This document shows, piece after piece, positions 46,060-54,821 of a stretch of DNA of 64,000 nucleotides. How positions within the stretch are numbered: the first letter of the stretch is position 1; the number at the start of each line of letters is the position of its first letter. Source of the stretch: an uncultured Verrucomicrobiae bacterium (GTDB lineage Bacteria; Verrucomicrobiota; Verrucomicrobiia; Limisphaerales; UBA1100); assembly GCA_937775205.1 (NCBI GenBank), contig CALKBX010000001.1:124001-188000 (forward strand). The letters run 5' to 3'. Both the position numbers and the translations under genes were made by a program. Under the pieces are notes generated by a model that did not search any database, was not told the origin of the DNA, and saw only the letters and a list, made by a program, of their open reading frames with translations.

Positions 46060-46629
46060 TCACTCCGCCCACTCGGGGTTTTCTATGAAGGCGTAGCAAA
46101 TCATGTGGGCGATTCCCATTTGGCAATCCTCGGCGCGGCCGTAGTGGGTTTCCTCGGTCACGATGCAGTTATCGGCGAGGTCGGCAAGTTTGCCGCGTTT
46201 GCCGCCGATGAGGGCAATGACGTGCAGACCCTTTTCCTTGGCCCACTCGCACGCCGCGATGAGGTTGGGCGAACTACCGCTCACGCTCATCGTCAGCACC
46301 ACGTCGCCGGCTTGGCCGTAGTTTTCGAGTTGGCGGCGATAGATGTCATCGTAGCTGTAATCATTCCCAATGGCGGTCATCCAGCTGACGTTGTCGTTGA
46401 GGCAAAAAATTTTGAATCGTTTACCAACGGCATCGGAGGAACCCTTGCCGAGGTCGGTGGCAAAATGCGAACAATTCGATGCGCTGCCGCCATTGCCGAA
46501 CACAAAAATCTGCCGGTCATTCTGCAGCGCCACCTTCACGGTCTCGATAGCGTCGGCCACTTGATCCACGGGGATGGTATCAAGCGCCTTGCGTTCTGCG
46601 GCAATGTAATCAGAAATCCACTCTTTCAT
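46060..46629 (-). CDS. gmhA: Phosphoheptose isomerase-like SIS domain protein
   Basis: A 189-residue SIS-domain isomerase. The phosphosugar-binding block is IFVFGNGGSASNCSHFATDL, followed by WMTAIGNDYSYDDIYRRQLE and VVLTMSVSGSSPNLIAACEWA. The family converts sedoheptulose 7-phosphate to D-glycero-D-manno-heptose 7-phosphate for lipopolysaccharide heptose, which implies a Gram-negative envelope. Other heptose genes (hldE, gmhB) are not in view, so a related SIS isomerase or DiaA-like protein cannot be ruled out. It is followed on the minus strand by a hairpin and uvrC. Confidence 0.8.
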   Translation of the reverse strand: MKEWISDYIAAERKALDTIPVDQVADAIETVKVALQNDRQIFVFGNGGSASNCSHFATDLGKGSSDAVGKRFKIFCLNDNVSWMTAIGNDYSYDDIYRRQLENYGQAGDVVLTMSVSGSSPNLIAACEWAKEKGLHVIALIGGKRGKLADLADNCIVTEETHYGRAEDCQMGIAHMICYAFIENPEWAE

Positions 46630-46675
46630 CGGCGAAGGCTATCGCAAATGGGTCGCGGAGTCAGCCCAAAAGACA

Positions 46676-46738
46676 GACACGGATTTCACGGATTAACACG
46701 GATTTTTCTTATCTGTGAAAATCCGTGAAATCCGTGTC
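46676..46738. repeat. Long intergenic inverted repeat (CACGGATTTCACGGATT class)
   Basis: A perfect 19-bp arm GACACGGATTTCACGGATT (46676-46694) with 46720-46738 extends inward with mismatches to about 28 bp per arm around a 7-nt loop. It lies in the 181-bp gap between the divergent gmhA and thrS genes and resembles CACGGATTTCACGGATT tracts known between genes in several phyla. Outside this repeat the gap shows nothing I can interpret. Confidence 0.8.
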
Positions 46739-46810
46739 AAAAATGATGATGCGAAAGTTGCCTCCAATTTTCTTTTCCCAACCCAGTTTTTGCGGTAAAC
46801 AACGCGGCGA

Positions 46811-48601
46811 ATGGAAGGTGCTAAAACTGAAGTGCAGCGGAAGACGCTGGAGGAACGACGGGAGATGGACGGACTGTCGCGGATCCGGCACTCGTGCGCG
46901 CACGTGCTGGCCACGGCAGTGCTGCGGATTTGGCCGGAGGCTAAGCTGGATATCGGGCCGCCGACAGATGAGGGATTTTATTATGACTTCGATCTGGAGC
47001 ATCGCTTCACGCCGGATGATTTTGAGCAAATCGAGGCGGAGATGAAGAAGGTGGTGAAGGAAAACCAAACCTTCGAGATGTCCGAAATGACGCGCGAGGA
47101 GGCCAAGGCGCATTACGCAAAGCTGGAGCAGCCCTTCAAGCTGGAACGGATTGATGACATTCCGGAGGGGGAAACGATTACGTTTTTTCAAAATGGAGAA
47201 TTCACCGATCTCTGCGCCGGGCCGCACGTGCCGCGCACGGGAAATGTGAAGGCGTTCAAGTTGCTGCGACTGGCGGCGGCGTATTATCGCGGCAACGAAA
47301 AGAATCCGCAGTTGCAGCGCATTTACGGTACGGCGTTTAAAAACAAAACGCAGCTTAACGAATGGCTCGAGATGCGCGAGGAGGCGGCGAAGCGCGACCA
47401 CCGCAAGATTGGCCGCGAGCAGGGGCTCTTCACGCTGTCGCCATTGGTCGGTCAAGGGCTAGTGCTGTGGATGCCCAAGGGCGGCATCGTGCGAATGGAG
47501 TTGCAAAACTTTATGCAAAGCGAGTTGACGCAGCGCGGATACAATCCGGTATTCACGCCGCATATAGGCAGCATTGAGCTTTATAAAAAGTCAGGACACT
47601 TCCCGTTTTACAAGGAGAGCCAGTACCCAACCATCCAAGTGGATGAAAACGAAGAGTACCTGCTCAAGCCGATGAACTGCCCGCATCACATTCAGATTTA
47701 CGCGGCGCAAAAACACAGCTACCGCGAGCTGCCCATTCGGCTGGCAGAGTTCGGCACGGTTTACCGCTACGAACAAAGCGGCGAGCTGAGCGGCATGACC
47801 CGCGTGCGCGGGCTCACGCAGGATGACGCCCATCTTTTTTGCATGCAGGAACAAGTGGAAACGGAAATTCGCGACACGGTGGAGCTTACGCTCAAAACCC
47901 TCAAGACCCTCGGCCTCGATGACTTCCGCGTGCAAGTGAGCCTTCGCGAACCGGGCAGCGACAAGTACTCCGGCAACCCCGCGCACTGGGACGCCGCCGA
48001 GGCCACGCTCGCTCGCGTGGCGACGGATATGAATATCCCGCACGAAACCGTGACGGGCGAGGCAGCGTTCTACGGACCGAAGCTCGACTTCATGGTCAAG
48101 GATTGCCTCGGCCGCGAATGGCAGCTTGGCACCGTGCAGCTCGATTACAATTTGCCCGAACGCTTTGGCCTTGAATTCGTCGGCGCGGACAACGCCCCGC
48201 ATCAGCCGGTGATGATTCACCGCGCGCCATTCGGCAGCTTCGAGCGCTTCATGGGCATTCTCATCGAGCACTTTGCCGGTAACTTCCCGCTGTGGCTCGC
48301 GCCCGAGCAAGTGCGCGTGCTGCCCATCACCGAGCACCAAAACGAATACGCCGGTCAAATCCTCGACCGACTCAAGACCGCCGGCATCCGTTGCGGCGCG
48401 GATTTTTCTGGCAACAAAATCGGCGGCAAAATCCGCGATGCCGAGATCAATAAAGTCCACACCATGCTCGTGCTAGGCAAAAAAGAACAGGAATCTGGCA
48501 GCGTCGCCCTCCGAATCCACGGCCAAGGCGACCAAGGCGTGAAGCCGCTTGAAGCAGCTTTGACGGACATTCAGACTGCAATTACGGAAAGAAGCCTGTA
48601 A
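46811..48601 (+). CDS. thrS: Threonyl-tRNA synthetase lacking the N-terminal TGS domain
   Basis: A 596-residue class II synthetase. It starts MEGAKTEVQRKTLEERREMD and soon enters the editing domain (HSCAHVLATAVLRIWPEAKL, FTDLCAGPHVPRTGNV). The catalytic core follows (GKVR-like YLLKPMNCPHHIQIY, YRYEQSGELSGMTRVRGLTQ, DDAHLFCMQEQVETEI, GREWQLGTVQLDYNLPERF). The anticodon domain includes PLWLAPEQVRVLPITEHQN and GKIRDAEINKVHTMLVLG. The usual TGS domain of about 60 residues is missing at the N-terminus; such shorter forms exist in some lineages. The gene is followed by rpmB, 71 bp away. Confidence 0.95.
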   Translation: MEGAKTEVQRKTLEERREMDGLSRIRHSCAHVLATAVLRIWPEAKLDIGPPTDEGFYYDFDLEHRFTPDDFEQIEAEMKKVVKENQTFEMSEMTREEAKAHYAKLEQPFKLERIDDIPEGETITFFQNGEFTDLCAGPHVPRTGNVKAFKLLRLAAAYYRGNEKNPQLQRIYGTAFKNKTQLNEWLEMREEAAKRDHRKIGREQGLFTLSPLVGQGLVLWMPKGGIVRMELQNFMQSELTQRGYNPVFTPHIGSIELYKKSGHFPFYKESQYPTIQVDENEEYLLKPMNCPHHIQIYAAQKHSYRELPIRLAEFGTVYRYEQSGELSGMTRVRGLTQDDAHLFCMQEQVETEIRDTVELTLKTLKTLGLDDFRVQVSLREPGSDKYSGNPAHWDAAEATLARVATDMNIPHETVTGEAAFYGPKLDFMVKDCLGREWQLGTVQLDYNLPERFGLEFVGADNAPHQPVMIHRAPFGSFERFMGILIEHFAGNFPLWLAPEQVRVLPITEHQNEYAGQILDRLKTAGIRCGADFSGNKIGGKIRDAEINKVHTMLVLGKKEQESGSVALRIHGQGDQGVKPLEAALTDIQTAITERSL

Positions 48602-48672
48602 AAACACACAAATAGGGCTTGCCTGTCCGGCTTGGGCTGGTATCCTCCGCGCCCCGAAAGGGAAAAAATATT

Positions 48673-48939
48673 ATGGCTAGAGTTTGCAAAATCACCGGAA
48701 AACGCCCACACGTCGGCGGCACAATTTCCCGCAGCGGTAAGGCGAAAAAGAAAGGCGGAATTGGTCGACATGTCACCAAGGTTAACAAGCGCCGATTCAT
48801 CCCGAACATTCAGCGCGTGAAAATCATCACTGAAAATGGCACGGTAAAATACGTCCGCGTGGCCGTCAGCGCGATCAAGAAGGGCCTCATCACCAAGGCC
48901 CCCAAGCGCAATTGGAAGAAGCCCGAAGTGGAGGCGTAA
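48673..48939 (+). CDS. rpmB: 50S ribosomal protein L28
   Basis: An 88-residue large-subunit protein. It opens MARVCKITGKRPHVGGTISR and continues KKKGGIGRHVTKVNKRRFIP, then NIQRVKII and the basic tail APKRNWKKPEVEA, all typical of L28. The start ATG at 48673 was chosen over a longer frame because it gives the family N-terminus. It follows thrS in the same direction and is closed by a terminator hairpin. L33 is not adjacent. Confidence 0.95.
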   Translation: MARVCKITGKRPHVGGTISRSGKAKKKGGIGRHVTKVNKRRFIPNIQRVKIITENGTVKYVRVAVSAIKKGLITKAPKRNWKKPEVEA

Positions 48940-48961
48940 ACGCACCCCCAGAAAATTTGCG

Positions 48962-48988
48962 ACGCGGCTGGAAACAGTCGCGTTTTTT
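48962..48988 (+). terminator. Rho-independent terminator after rpmB
   Basis: The stem ACGCGGCTG (48962-48970) pairs with CAGTCGCGT (48975-48983) with one wobble around a GAAA tetraloop, then runs into six T. It closes the thrS-rpmB unit. Confidence 0.9.
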
Positions 48989-49000
48989 GTGCCCGTGTTT

Positions 49001-49477
49001 CTAACGTCCCTTCATTGAGTGCATCGTCACCCGGCGGAGATTGCGATCGCTTTCGCGTTTCTTGATGGTATCGCGTTTGTCCGTCTTACGTTTGCCTTGG
49101 CCGATGCCGAGCAGGACTTTCACCAACCCGTCTTTCCAATACAGCTTGAGCGGTAAAATGGATAATCCCTTGGCTTGGGTCAACCCCTGCAAACGGTCGA
49201 TTTGGCGCCGGTGCAGCAAGAGACGCCGAGCGGCAGTCGGTTCGTGGTTGTGTCGGTTGCCGTGGGTGTACTCGTCAATGTGACAATTCATCAGCCACAA
49301 CTGGCCGTGGTTGTCCACGCGCGCGAAGGCTTCGCGGATTTGGCCTTTGCCGGCGCGAAGCGATTTCACTTCCGTTCCGCGCAGCACCAGCCCGGCTTCA
49401 AGCGTCTCGATGATTTCATAATCCCTCCGCGCCTTGGAGTTGGTGATGATATCGGTGCTATCTTTTTTGGCAGGCAT
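49001..49477 (-). CDS. smpB: SsrA-binding protein SmpB
   Basis: A 158-residue partner of tmRNA in ribosome rescue. The start MPAKKDSTDIITNSKARRDY leads to the core EIIETLEAGLVLRGTEVKSL, then RAGKGQIREAFARVDN and WLMNCHIDEYTHGNR. The central basic stretch LLLHRRQIDRLQGLTQAKGL and the C-terminal tail KRKTDKRDTIKKRESDRNL are typical. The ssrA gene is not visible in this window. The start codon follows directly on the T tract of a hairpin, which is unusual. An upstream frame extension into that hairpin was rejected. Confidence 0.95.
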   Translation of the reverse strand: MPAKKDSTDIITNSKARRDYEIIETLEAGLVLRGTEVKSLRAGKGQIREAFARVDNHGQLWLMNCHIDEYTHGNRHNHEPTAARRLLLHRRQIDRLQGLTQAKGLSILPLKLYWKDGLVKVLLGIGQGKRKTDKRDTIKKRESDRNLRRVTMHSMKGR

Positions 49478-49502
49478 AAAAAAGGCCGGAATGAATCCGG
49501 CC
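49478..49502 (-). terminator. Terminator between rpoZ and smpB
   Basis: Read on the minus strand, GGCCGGA-TTCAT-TCCGGCC (7-bp perfect stem) is followed by six T. The T tract runs directly into the smpB ATG at 49475-49477. It would end the rpoZ transcript and leave smpB with almost no leader. Confidence 0.8.
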
Positions 49503-49522
49503 AACAAAATCTGGAGCGCTGG

Positions 49523-49765
49523 TTATTTGCGGCGCTTCTTTGCTTTTTTGACCTCGGCGGCCATCTCCTCATCAAGGATGGAAAACTCCATTTTCTTTTC
49601 CACCAATTCGGTAAGCGCCATGTCGGCCGAACCGAGCAACGGATCGTCAATCAGCGGCCGACTGGAACCGGAGTTCAGCTGGCGCACGCGCGCGGAGACG
49701 AGGTTGACGAGGATGTTTGGGTTCCCCACTAAAGTCACGGCTTCATTGCAAAGTTCTGTATTCAT
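49523..49765 (-). CDS. rpoZ: DNA-directed RNA polymerase omega subunit
   Basis: An 80-residue omega subunit. The sequence VGNPNILVNLVSARVRQLN, then SGSSRPLIDDP, LGSADMALTELVEKKMEFSI and a lysine-rich tail matches the short omega forms of PVC bacteria, including the conserved ARVRQL helix. It helps assemble and stabilise the polymerase and can bind ppGpp in some species. The start ATG at 49763-49765 has no clear ribosome-binding site. The gene lies upstream of a terminator and smpB on the same strand, with no gmk gene beside it. Confidence 0.85.
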   Translation of the reverse strand: MNTELCNEAVTLVGNPNILVNLVSARVRQLNSGSSRPLIDDPLLGSADMALTELVEKKMEFSILDEEMAAEVKKAKKRRK

Positions 49766-49855
49766 TAAAGGGGGAGGAAAGTACAGGCTCCAGCCGAGGG
49801 TGCAAGCAGAAAATCGGGCATTGCCGCCGCCGCCCGTAGGCATTAAAACCCTCGC

Positions 49856-50755
49856 GTGTCTGGAAATCGCGCTTTTGACCTCAAGAAATACACCCGGCAA
49901 CGGGCCAAACAGGTGGATCGCGCCCTCGGGCAGCACCTCCCCACCGCCCGCACCAAACCCGCCACGCTCCATCAAGCCATGCGATACAGCCTGTTTGCCG
50001 GAGGAAAACGCATCCGCCCCATTCTCACCCTCGCCGCCGCCGAAGCCTGCGGCGGCAGCGGCGGCAATGCAATGCCGCTGGCGTGTGCCGTGGAATGCAT
50101 CCACACCTACTCGCTCATCCACGATGATTTGCCGTCGATGGACAATGATGATTTCCGCCGTGGCCGCCCCACAAGCCACAAAGTCTACGGCGAAGGCATC
50201 GCCATTCTTGCTGGCGACGCGCTACTGACGCAAGCATTTGAAATCGCCGCCAAAGCTCGCGGTTGGCCGCGCTATCGCCACGCCACTCTCATTCACGAAA
50301 TTACCGAGACCGCCGGTTCACTGCAACTCATCGCCGGCCAAGTGGCCGACCTCGAAGGCGAAGGCAAGCCGATCACCCTCCCCCAGCTGCGCTACATCCA
50401 CGAACGTAAAACCAGCGCGCTGCTCACCTGCTCTGTGCGCCTCGGCGGTATGAGCGCCAACTGCACCCCAAGCCAACTCAAAGCCCTTACCCATTTCGGC
50501 TACCACGTAGGCCTTGCCTTCCAAGTCATCGACGACATCCTCGACTGCACCCAAACCACCGAGCAACTCGGCAAAACCGCCGGCAAAGACCAAGCCGCCG
50601 CCAAGGCCACCTACCCGGCGATTGTTGGCCTGGAAAAATCAAAAAAAATCGCCGAGGAATTAACCACCAAAGCCTTCGCCGCCCTCAAACCCTTCAAAGG
50701 CAAAGCCCTCGCGCTAGAGGCCCTCGCGAAATATTTATTGAAGCGGGATAATTAG
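49856..50755 (+). CDS. ispA: Polyprenyl (farnesyl/geranyl) diphosphate synthase
   Basis: A 299-residue prenyltransferase that condenses isopentenyl diphosphate with allylic diphosphates. The first aspartate-rich motif is DDLPSMDND at residues 90-98 (IHTYSLIHDDLPSMDNDDF) and the second is DDILD at 226-230 (LAFQVIDDILDCTQ). A GTG start at 49856 gives MSGNRAFDLKKYT, since no nearby ATG fits. KRIRPILTLAAAEA and TPSQLKALTHFGYHVGLAFQ are also typical. Chain length cannot be fixed from sequence alone; the residue before the first DDxxD motif suggests a short product. It overlaps the convergent purB stop by 4 bp. Confidence 0.93.
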   Translation: MSGNRAFDLKKYTRQRAKQVDRALGQHLPTARTKPATLHQAMRYSLFAGGKRIRPILTLAAAEACGGSGGNAMPLACAVECIHTYSLIHDDLPSMDNDDFRRGRPTSHKVYGEGIAILAGDALLTQAFEIAAKARGWPRYRHATLIHEITETAGSLQLIAGQVADLEGEGKPITLPQLRYIHERKTSALLTCSVRLGGMSANCTPSQLKALTHFGYHVGLAFQVIDDILDCTQTTEQLGKTAGKDQAAAKATYPAIVGLEKSKKIAEELTTKAFAALKPFKGKALALEALAKYLLKRDN

Positions 50756-52086
50756 AGGCCGAGTAGTTTGAAGCGCGCGTTGATGTGCTTTTGGTGAAAC
50801 TCCACTGAGCACAATTTTTCCAGCTCACCGGTTTTGAAATGCTTGGCCACGTTGGGATCGGCCATGAGTTGGTCGAGGAAATTGGCATCATCGCGACCGG
50901 CGTGCTTTACCGCCCACGTTTCCATCGCGGCGGCTTGCACCAGTGAATAGGCCGCCTCGCGCGTGAGGCCTTTGCGGATGAGGGCGAGCAGGACGGTTTG
51001 GCTGTTCCACATGCCGAGGCTTAGACCGAGATTTTTTTGCATGTTTTTCGGGTACACATTCAAGCCCTCCATCATTCGTTGGAGCAGTGAAAACATGTAA
51101 TCAAGCAGCGTGCAGGAATCGGGGAAAATGATTCGCTCTACGCTGCTGTGGGAAATATCGCGCTCGTGCCAAAGGGCAACGTTTTCCATCGCCGCAAGTG
51201 AGTTGCCGCGCAAAACGCGGGACAACCCCGAGAGACGTTCCCACGTGATGGGGTTACGTTTGTGCGGCATGGCGCTGCTGCCTTTTTGGCCTTTGGTGAA
51301 AGGCTCCTCAGCCTCGAGCACTTCGGTGCGTTGCAAGTGGCGGAACTCCACCGCCCAACGCTCGATGCTCGCGCCGACCACGGCGATGGCATTTAGGAAT
51401 TCGGCGTGGTTGTCGCGTTGCACCACTTGCGTGGCGAGCGGCGCGACTTTGAGGCCGAGCTTTTTGCAGACGTAATTTTCAACGCGCGGCGGCAAATGCG
51501 CGTTGGTGCCCACAGCGCCGGAGAGTTTGCCGATGGAGGCCACTTCTTTGCAGCGTTCCAACCGCTGAAGCGCGCGGCCAAACTCATCGTGCATCAGCGC
51601 CATCTTGAGCCCGAATGTGGTTGGCTCGGCTTGGATGCCGTGGCTGCGCCCGATGCAAACGGTGAACTTATGTTTGCGTGCCTGCTTGGCGATGGACTTA
51701 CGGACTTGCTTCACATCGGCGATGAGAATCTCCGCGCTCTGTTTCATCTGCACGGCGAAGGCGGTGTCCACGATGTCGCTGGAGGTCAGTCCAAAATGCA
51801 GCCAGCGGCTGGCCTTGTGTTTGATTTTCTCGGCCACCGCAGTGGTGAAACCGATGACATCGTGATTGAGCGTGCGCTCAAGTTTTTTCTGCCGTCGCAC
51901 GAGCGCGGGGAGATTGGCGAAGCATTTCTTCGCGCCGGCCTTCATCTTTGCAAAGTCAGCCTTGGGCACGATTCCCTCTTTCACGAGCGCCTCGCTGGCG
52001 TGCATTTCAATTTGCAGCCAGAGGTCGAGCTTGTTTTCGTCAGTCCAAATCGCCCGCATCTCGGGGCGTGAATAGCGCGGTATCAT
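50752..52086 (-). CDS. purB: Adenylosuccinate lyase
   Basis: A 444-residue fumarase-superfamily enzyme that acts twice in purine synthesis. The start MIPRYSRPEMRAIW is the family N-terminus, and a frame extension upstream is not supported. The fumarate signature is GSSAMPHKRNPITWERL, the catalytic His region is GRSHGIQAEPTTFG (HGI), and LGLSLGMWNSQTVLLALI is typical of the C-terminal half. It follows a rhomboid gene on the same strand with a 54-bp gap and overlaps ispA at the 3' end. Confidence 0.97.
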   Translation of the reverse strand: MIPRYSRPEMRAIWTDENKLDLWLQIEMHASEALVKEGIVPKADFAKMKAGAKKCFANLPALVRRQKKLERTLNHDVIGFTTAVAEKIKHKASRWLHFGLTSSDIVDTAFAVQMKQSAEILIADVKQVRKSIAKQARKHKFTVCIGRSHGIQAEPTTFGLKMALMHDEFGRALQRLERCKEVASIGKLSGAVGTNAHLPPRVENYVCKKLGLKVAPLATQVVQRDNHAEFLNAIAVVGASIERWAVEFRHLQRTEVLEAEEPFTKGQKGSSAMPHKRNPITWERLSGLSRVLRGNSLAAMENVALWHERDISHSSVERIIFPDSCTLLDYMFSLLQRMMEGLNVYPKNMQKNLGLSLGMWNSQTVLLALIRKGLTREAAYSLVQAAAMETWAVKHAGRDDANFLDQLMADPNVAKHFKTGELEKLCSVEFHQKHINARFKLLGL

Positions 52087-52140
52087 CTGCGGTGACGATA
52101 AAACAGGAAGCGTGGCGCGTCGAGCGCAAGTCATTCACGA

Positions 52141-53034
52141 CTATTTTTTGGCGGCTTTATCGAGGGCAGCGCGCTCCTTGTCGGTGAGACTATCGATACC
52201 TTTTTCGGAAATCTTGTCGAGAATGGAGTCGATGTTTTCCTCCACAAATTCAACTTTCCGGGCATTGCGCTTCGAAGTACGATGCGGATAAGCCCTCGCG
52301 GCGCCATCAATGGTGACAACTTTACGGTCATTCAAACGCTCGGAAATGCGTTGCCACCACGGTTCTGCGCCCGCCAAAATGCCACCCTGCACAAAGGTGA
52401 AAATAAAAATCACCCCGCCCAGCAACCCGCCCAAGTGCGCGCCATGCGCCACAAGTGCGGCTGGACTTTCAATGACTTGCCGTTGAGTCAACACTCCCAA
52501 TAAACCAATAACCGCCAGCGCGATGAGCAAGTACTTGGCCCGAATGCGCACGGGAATAATGAACATTAGCAAAATTGTCATCTCGCGGTTCCACTGCAAA
52601 ACCGCAAAGGCCGCGATGAGGCCAAAGACGCCCGCTGAGGCACCAACCACGCCGCCGGTTGGGTTGATATCTGTCCAAGCCAATCCGCACTGGAGCAACC
52701 CGCCAGCCACACCCGAAAGCAGATAAAGAGAGAGTAAACGCCTTTTGCCGAGCGCCTCTTCGATCGGTTTGCCGATCATCCAAATCATCAGGCAGTTGAT
52801 GATGATGTGAAACAGATCGCCGTGGAGAAACTGAAAAGTTAGGAGTTGATAGACTTGCCCCTGTTTCAATAAATCCGGATACAGCGCGAGGTTTGAGTCA
52901 AACCCTTCTACTGTGTACTGCAGAATAAAGCAGAGCACGTTGGCAATGATGAGCCAGCCCCACATGGGGGTGCCGTCGCGCGCGGTTTCCGGTTGCCAAT
53001 CCGGCTCGCGCATATATGGCCGATCATCAAGCAC
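52141..53034 (-). CDS. Rhomboid family intramembrane serine protease
   Basis: A 297-residue protease with six or so hydrophobic helices. The catalytic serine is in GASAGVFGL (Ser133) and the catalytic histidine in HGAHLGGLLGG (His200). The early HxxxN block is LFHIIINCLMIW (His76 to Asn80). A C-terminal cytoplasmic tail of about 75 residues is charged and not part of the fold. Rhomboids cut transmembrane segments of target proteins; the substrate is unknown. It lies 3 bp downstream of the M3 peptidase gene on the same strand. Confidence 0.92.
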   Translation of the reverse strand: MLDDRPYMREPDWQPETARDGTPMWGWLIIANVLCFILQYTVEGFDSNLALYPDLLKQGQVYQLLTFQFLHGDLFHIIINCLMIWMIGKPIEEALGKRRLLSLYLLSGVAGGLLQCGLAWTDINPTGGVVGASAGVFGLIAAFAVLQWNREMTILLMFIIPVRIRAKYLLIALAVIGLLGVLTQRQVIESPAALVAHGAHLGGLLGGVIFIFTFVQGGILAGAEPWWQRISERLNDRKVVTIDGAARAYPHRTSKRNARKVEFVEENIDSILDKISEKGIDSLTDKERAALDKAAKK

Positions 53035-53037
53035 GCG

Positions 53038-54768
53038 CTACTTTAACGCAGCCAACTCGGTTTGCACCAGTTCAATCAATGGCTTAAATGCTTCGATGTC
53101 AAAGGAGAACGGCGCGCCGGCGGCTTGGAACAATTCCGGAAGCGGCCGCGAACCACCCAGTGCGAGGGCGTTTTTGTAGTCGGCCAAAGCTTTGGCGCGG
53201 TTGTCTTTGCTGTTTTTCCACACCCACAATGCGCCGAGCTGGGCGATGCCGTATTCGATGTAATAAAACGGGATGAGAAAAATGTGCAGCTGACGATGCC
53301 ACAGTTTGGTGTGAGATTGTTCGTGGCCGGCCCAGTCGATATCGCCCCCGAAGCGAGCGCGCAGTTCCATCCATTGGGCATCGCGCTCCTCGCGGGTGTG
53401 ATTAGGGTGGGTGTAAATCCAATGTTGAAAAGCATCGACGGTGGCGATCCACGGGAAAATGGTGATGATGCCCTCGAGATGTTCGCGCCGCGCGCGGGTG
53501 GCTTCTTCTTCGCTGTAAAATTCCTCGAGATGTTCGTTGCCAATCAGCTCCATGCTCATCGAGGCCACTTCGCAAAATTCCAGCGGCGCGTGTTGGTAGT
53601 GGTGGATGTCCTCGTGCTGCGCAGCGAGCGTGTGAAAGGCATGACCGGCCTCGTGCAGGAGCGTTTCCACATCGCGCTGCATGCCCACGGCATTCATGAA
53701 AATGAACGGCAATCGCGCCTCGGGAAGGCTACTTTGATAACCGCCCGGCGCTTTACCTTTGCGATTGGCGAGGTCGAGCAACTTATGATCGCGCATCGTT
53801 TGAAAGCCACCGGCCAATTCATCGTCGACGTGATCGAAAATATTTTTGGTCCGGGCGACCATGTCGTCCACTTCAGTGAAAGGTTTCAGCGGCGCGCGGC
53901 CCATCGGATCCACACCGGTATCCCACGGACGCAGCGTGTCGACCTGCATTTGCTCACGGCGCTCGGCCAGCAGTTGATTGTACAACGGCATCACCAACGT
54001 CTCGACGGCTTCGTGGAATTTGAAACAGTCGTCCGGCTGATAATCAAAGCGCCCTTTTGAAATGTGCTTGAACTCGCGGTAATCCTTGAAGCCTGCGTTG
54101 GCGGCAATTTGCACGCGCAGTGCCATCAGTTTCTCAAACTGTTCATCACACGCATCAGCCACTTCGAGGCGTTTATTAGCGACCAACTCCCACGCTTCCT
54201 GACGTAGCGCGCGGTCGTTTTCCTGCAAGTACACGCCCATCTGCACGAGAGTTTTTTCTTCGCCTTGAAACTCAACCGTTAGCGCGCCCATCATTTCCTG
54301 ATACTGTTGGCCGAGCTTGGTTTCCTCCGTCTCCAACGGCACGTTTTCCTCGCGGAACAATTCCACGTACGACGCCCAATCGCGGTCGAGCACCTCGTAA
54401 CGCGCCTCGGGTAAATTTCCGCGCTGCGGATGTTCCACGAAAAGTTTGGACAACTGAAAAAATTTCTCCTTCATTCCCGGCTCAATGTTTTCAACAAAAT
54501 CGAGATAGCCCTTCTTGGCGTCCTCATTAGAAGTATGGCAGGTCATGGCGATGTATCGGCGCGACCCGTCCTCATCGAGAATAGCGCTTAACTCGCTGAC
54601 CTCCAGAATCCACGCCTCGAGATCGGCCACCGATTCGCAACCGCCAATGCGCTCGGCGAGTTGATCGAAAAACGGCTCGATGGCTTTCCAGTTGTCGAGC
54701 TTGAGGTCCGCCGGCACAAACGCGCGCGGCTTGAAGGGAGCGAGATTTCCAAAGGGCAATAATTCCAT
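53038..54768 (-). CDS. M3 family oligoendopeptidase (PepF-like)
   Basis: A 576-residue zinc peptidase. The start MELLPFGNLAPFKPRAF fits the family; 19 residues further upstream do not. The zinc motif HEAGHAFHTLAAQHED lies near residue 370, followed by FCEVASMSMELIG, where Glu completes the metal site. The N-terminal helical half and the C-terminal WRQLHIFLIPFYYIEYG are typical of oligoendopeptidase F. It degrades short peptides in the cytoplasm. It is flanked by the rhomboid and DUF885 genes. Confidence 0.9.
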   Translation of the reverse strand: MELLPFGNLAPFKPRAFVPADLKLDNWKAIEPFFDQLAERIGGCESVADLEAWILEVSELSAILDEDGSRRYIAMTCHTSNEDAKKGYLDFVENIEPGMKEKFFQLSKLFVEHPQRGNLPEARYEVLDRDWASYVELFREENVPLETEETKLGQQYQEMMGALTVEFQGEEKTLVQMGVYLQENDRALRQEAWELVANKRLEVADACDEQFEKLMALRVQIAANAGFKDYREFKHISKGRFDYQPDDCFKFHEAVETLVMPLYNQLLAERREQMQVDTLRPWDTGVDPMGRAPLKPFTEVDDMVARTKNIFDHVDDELAGGFQTMRDHKLLDLANRKGKAPGGYQSSLPEARLPFIFMNAVGMQRDVETLLHEAGHAFHTLAAQHEDIHHYQHAPLEFCEVASMSMELIGNEHLEEFYSEEEATRARREHLEGIITIFPWIATVDAFQHWIYTHPNHTREERDAQWMELRARFGGDIDWAGHEQSHTKLWHRQLHIFLIPFYYIEYGIAQLGALWVWKNSKDNRAKALADYKNALALGGSRPLPELFQAAGAPFSFDIEAFKPLIELVQTELAALK

Positions 54769-54821
54769 GCGCGGGACGATGTCAAAATGCCCGCCAGTTG
54801 CGAGCCAAAAATCAGCCAACC

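Noticed and set aside
53062-54060. A 332-residue plus-strand frame over the M3 peptidase
   Set aside because: It is antisense to a gene with clear zinc-peptidase motifs and has no recognisable domain.
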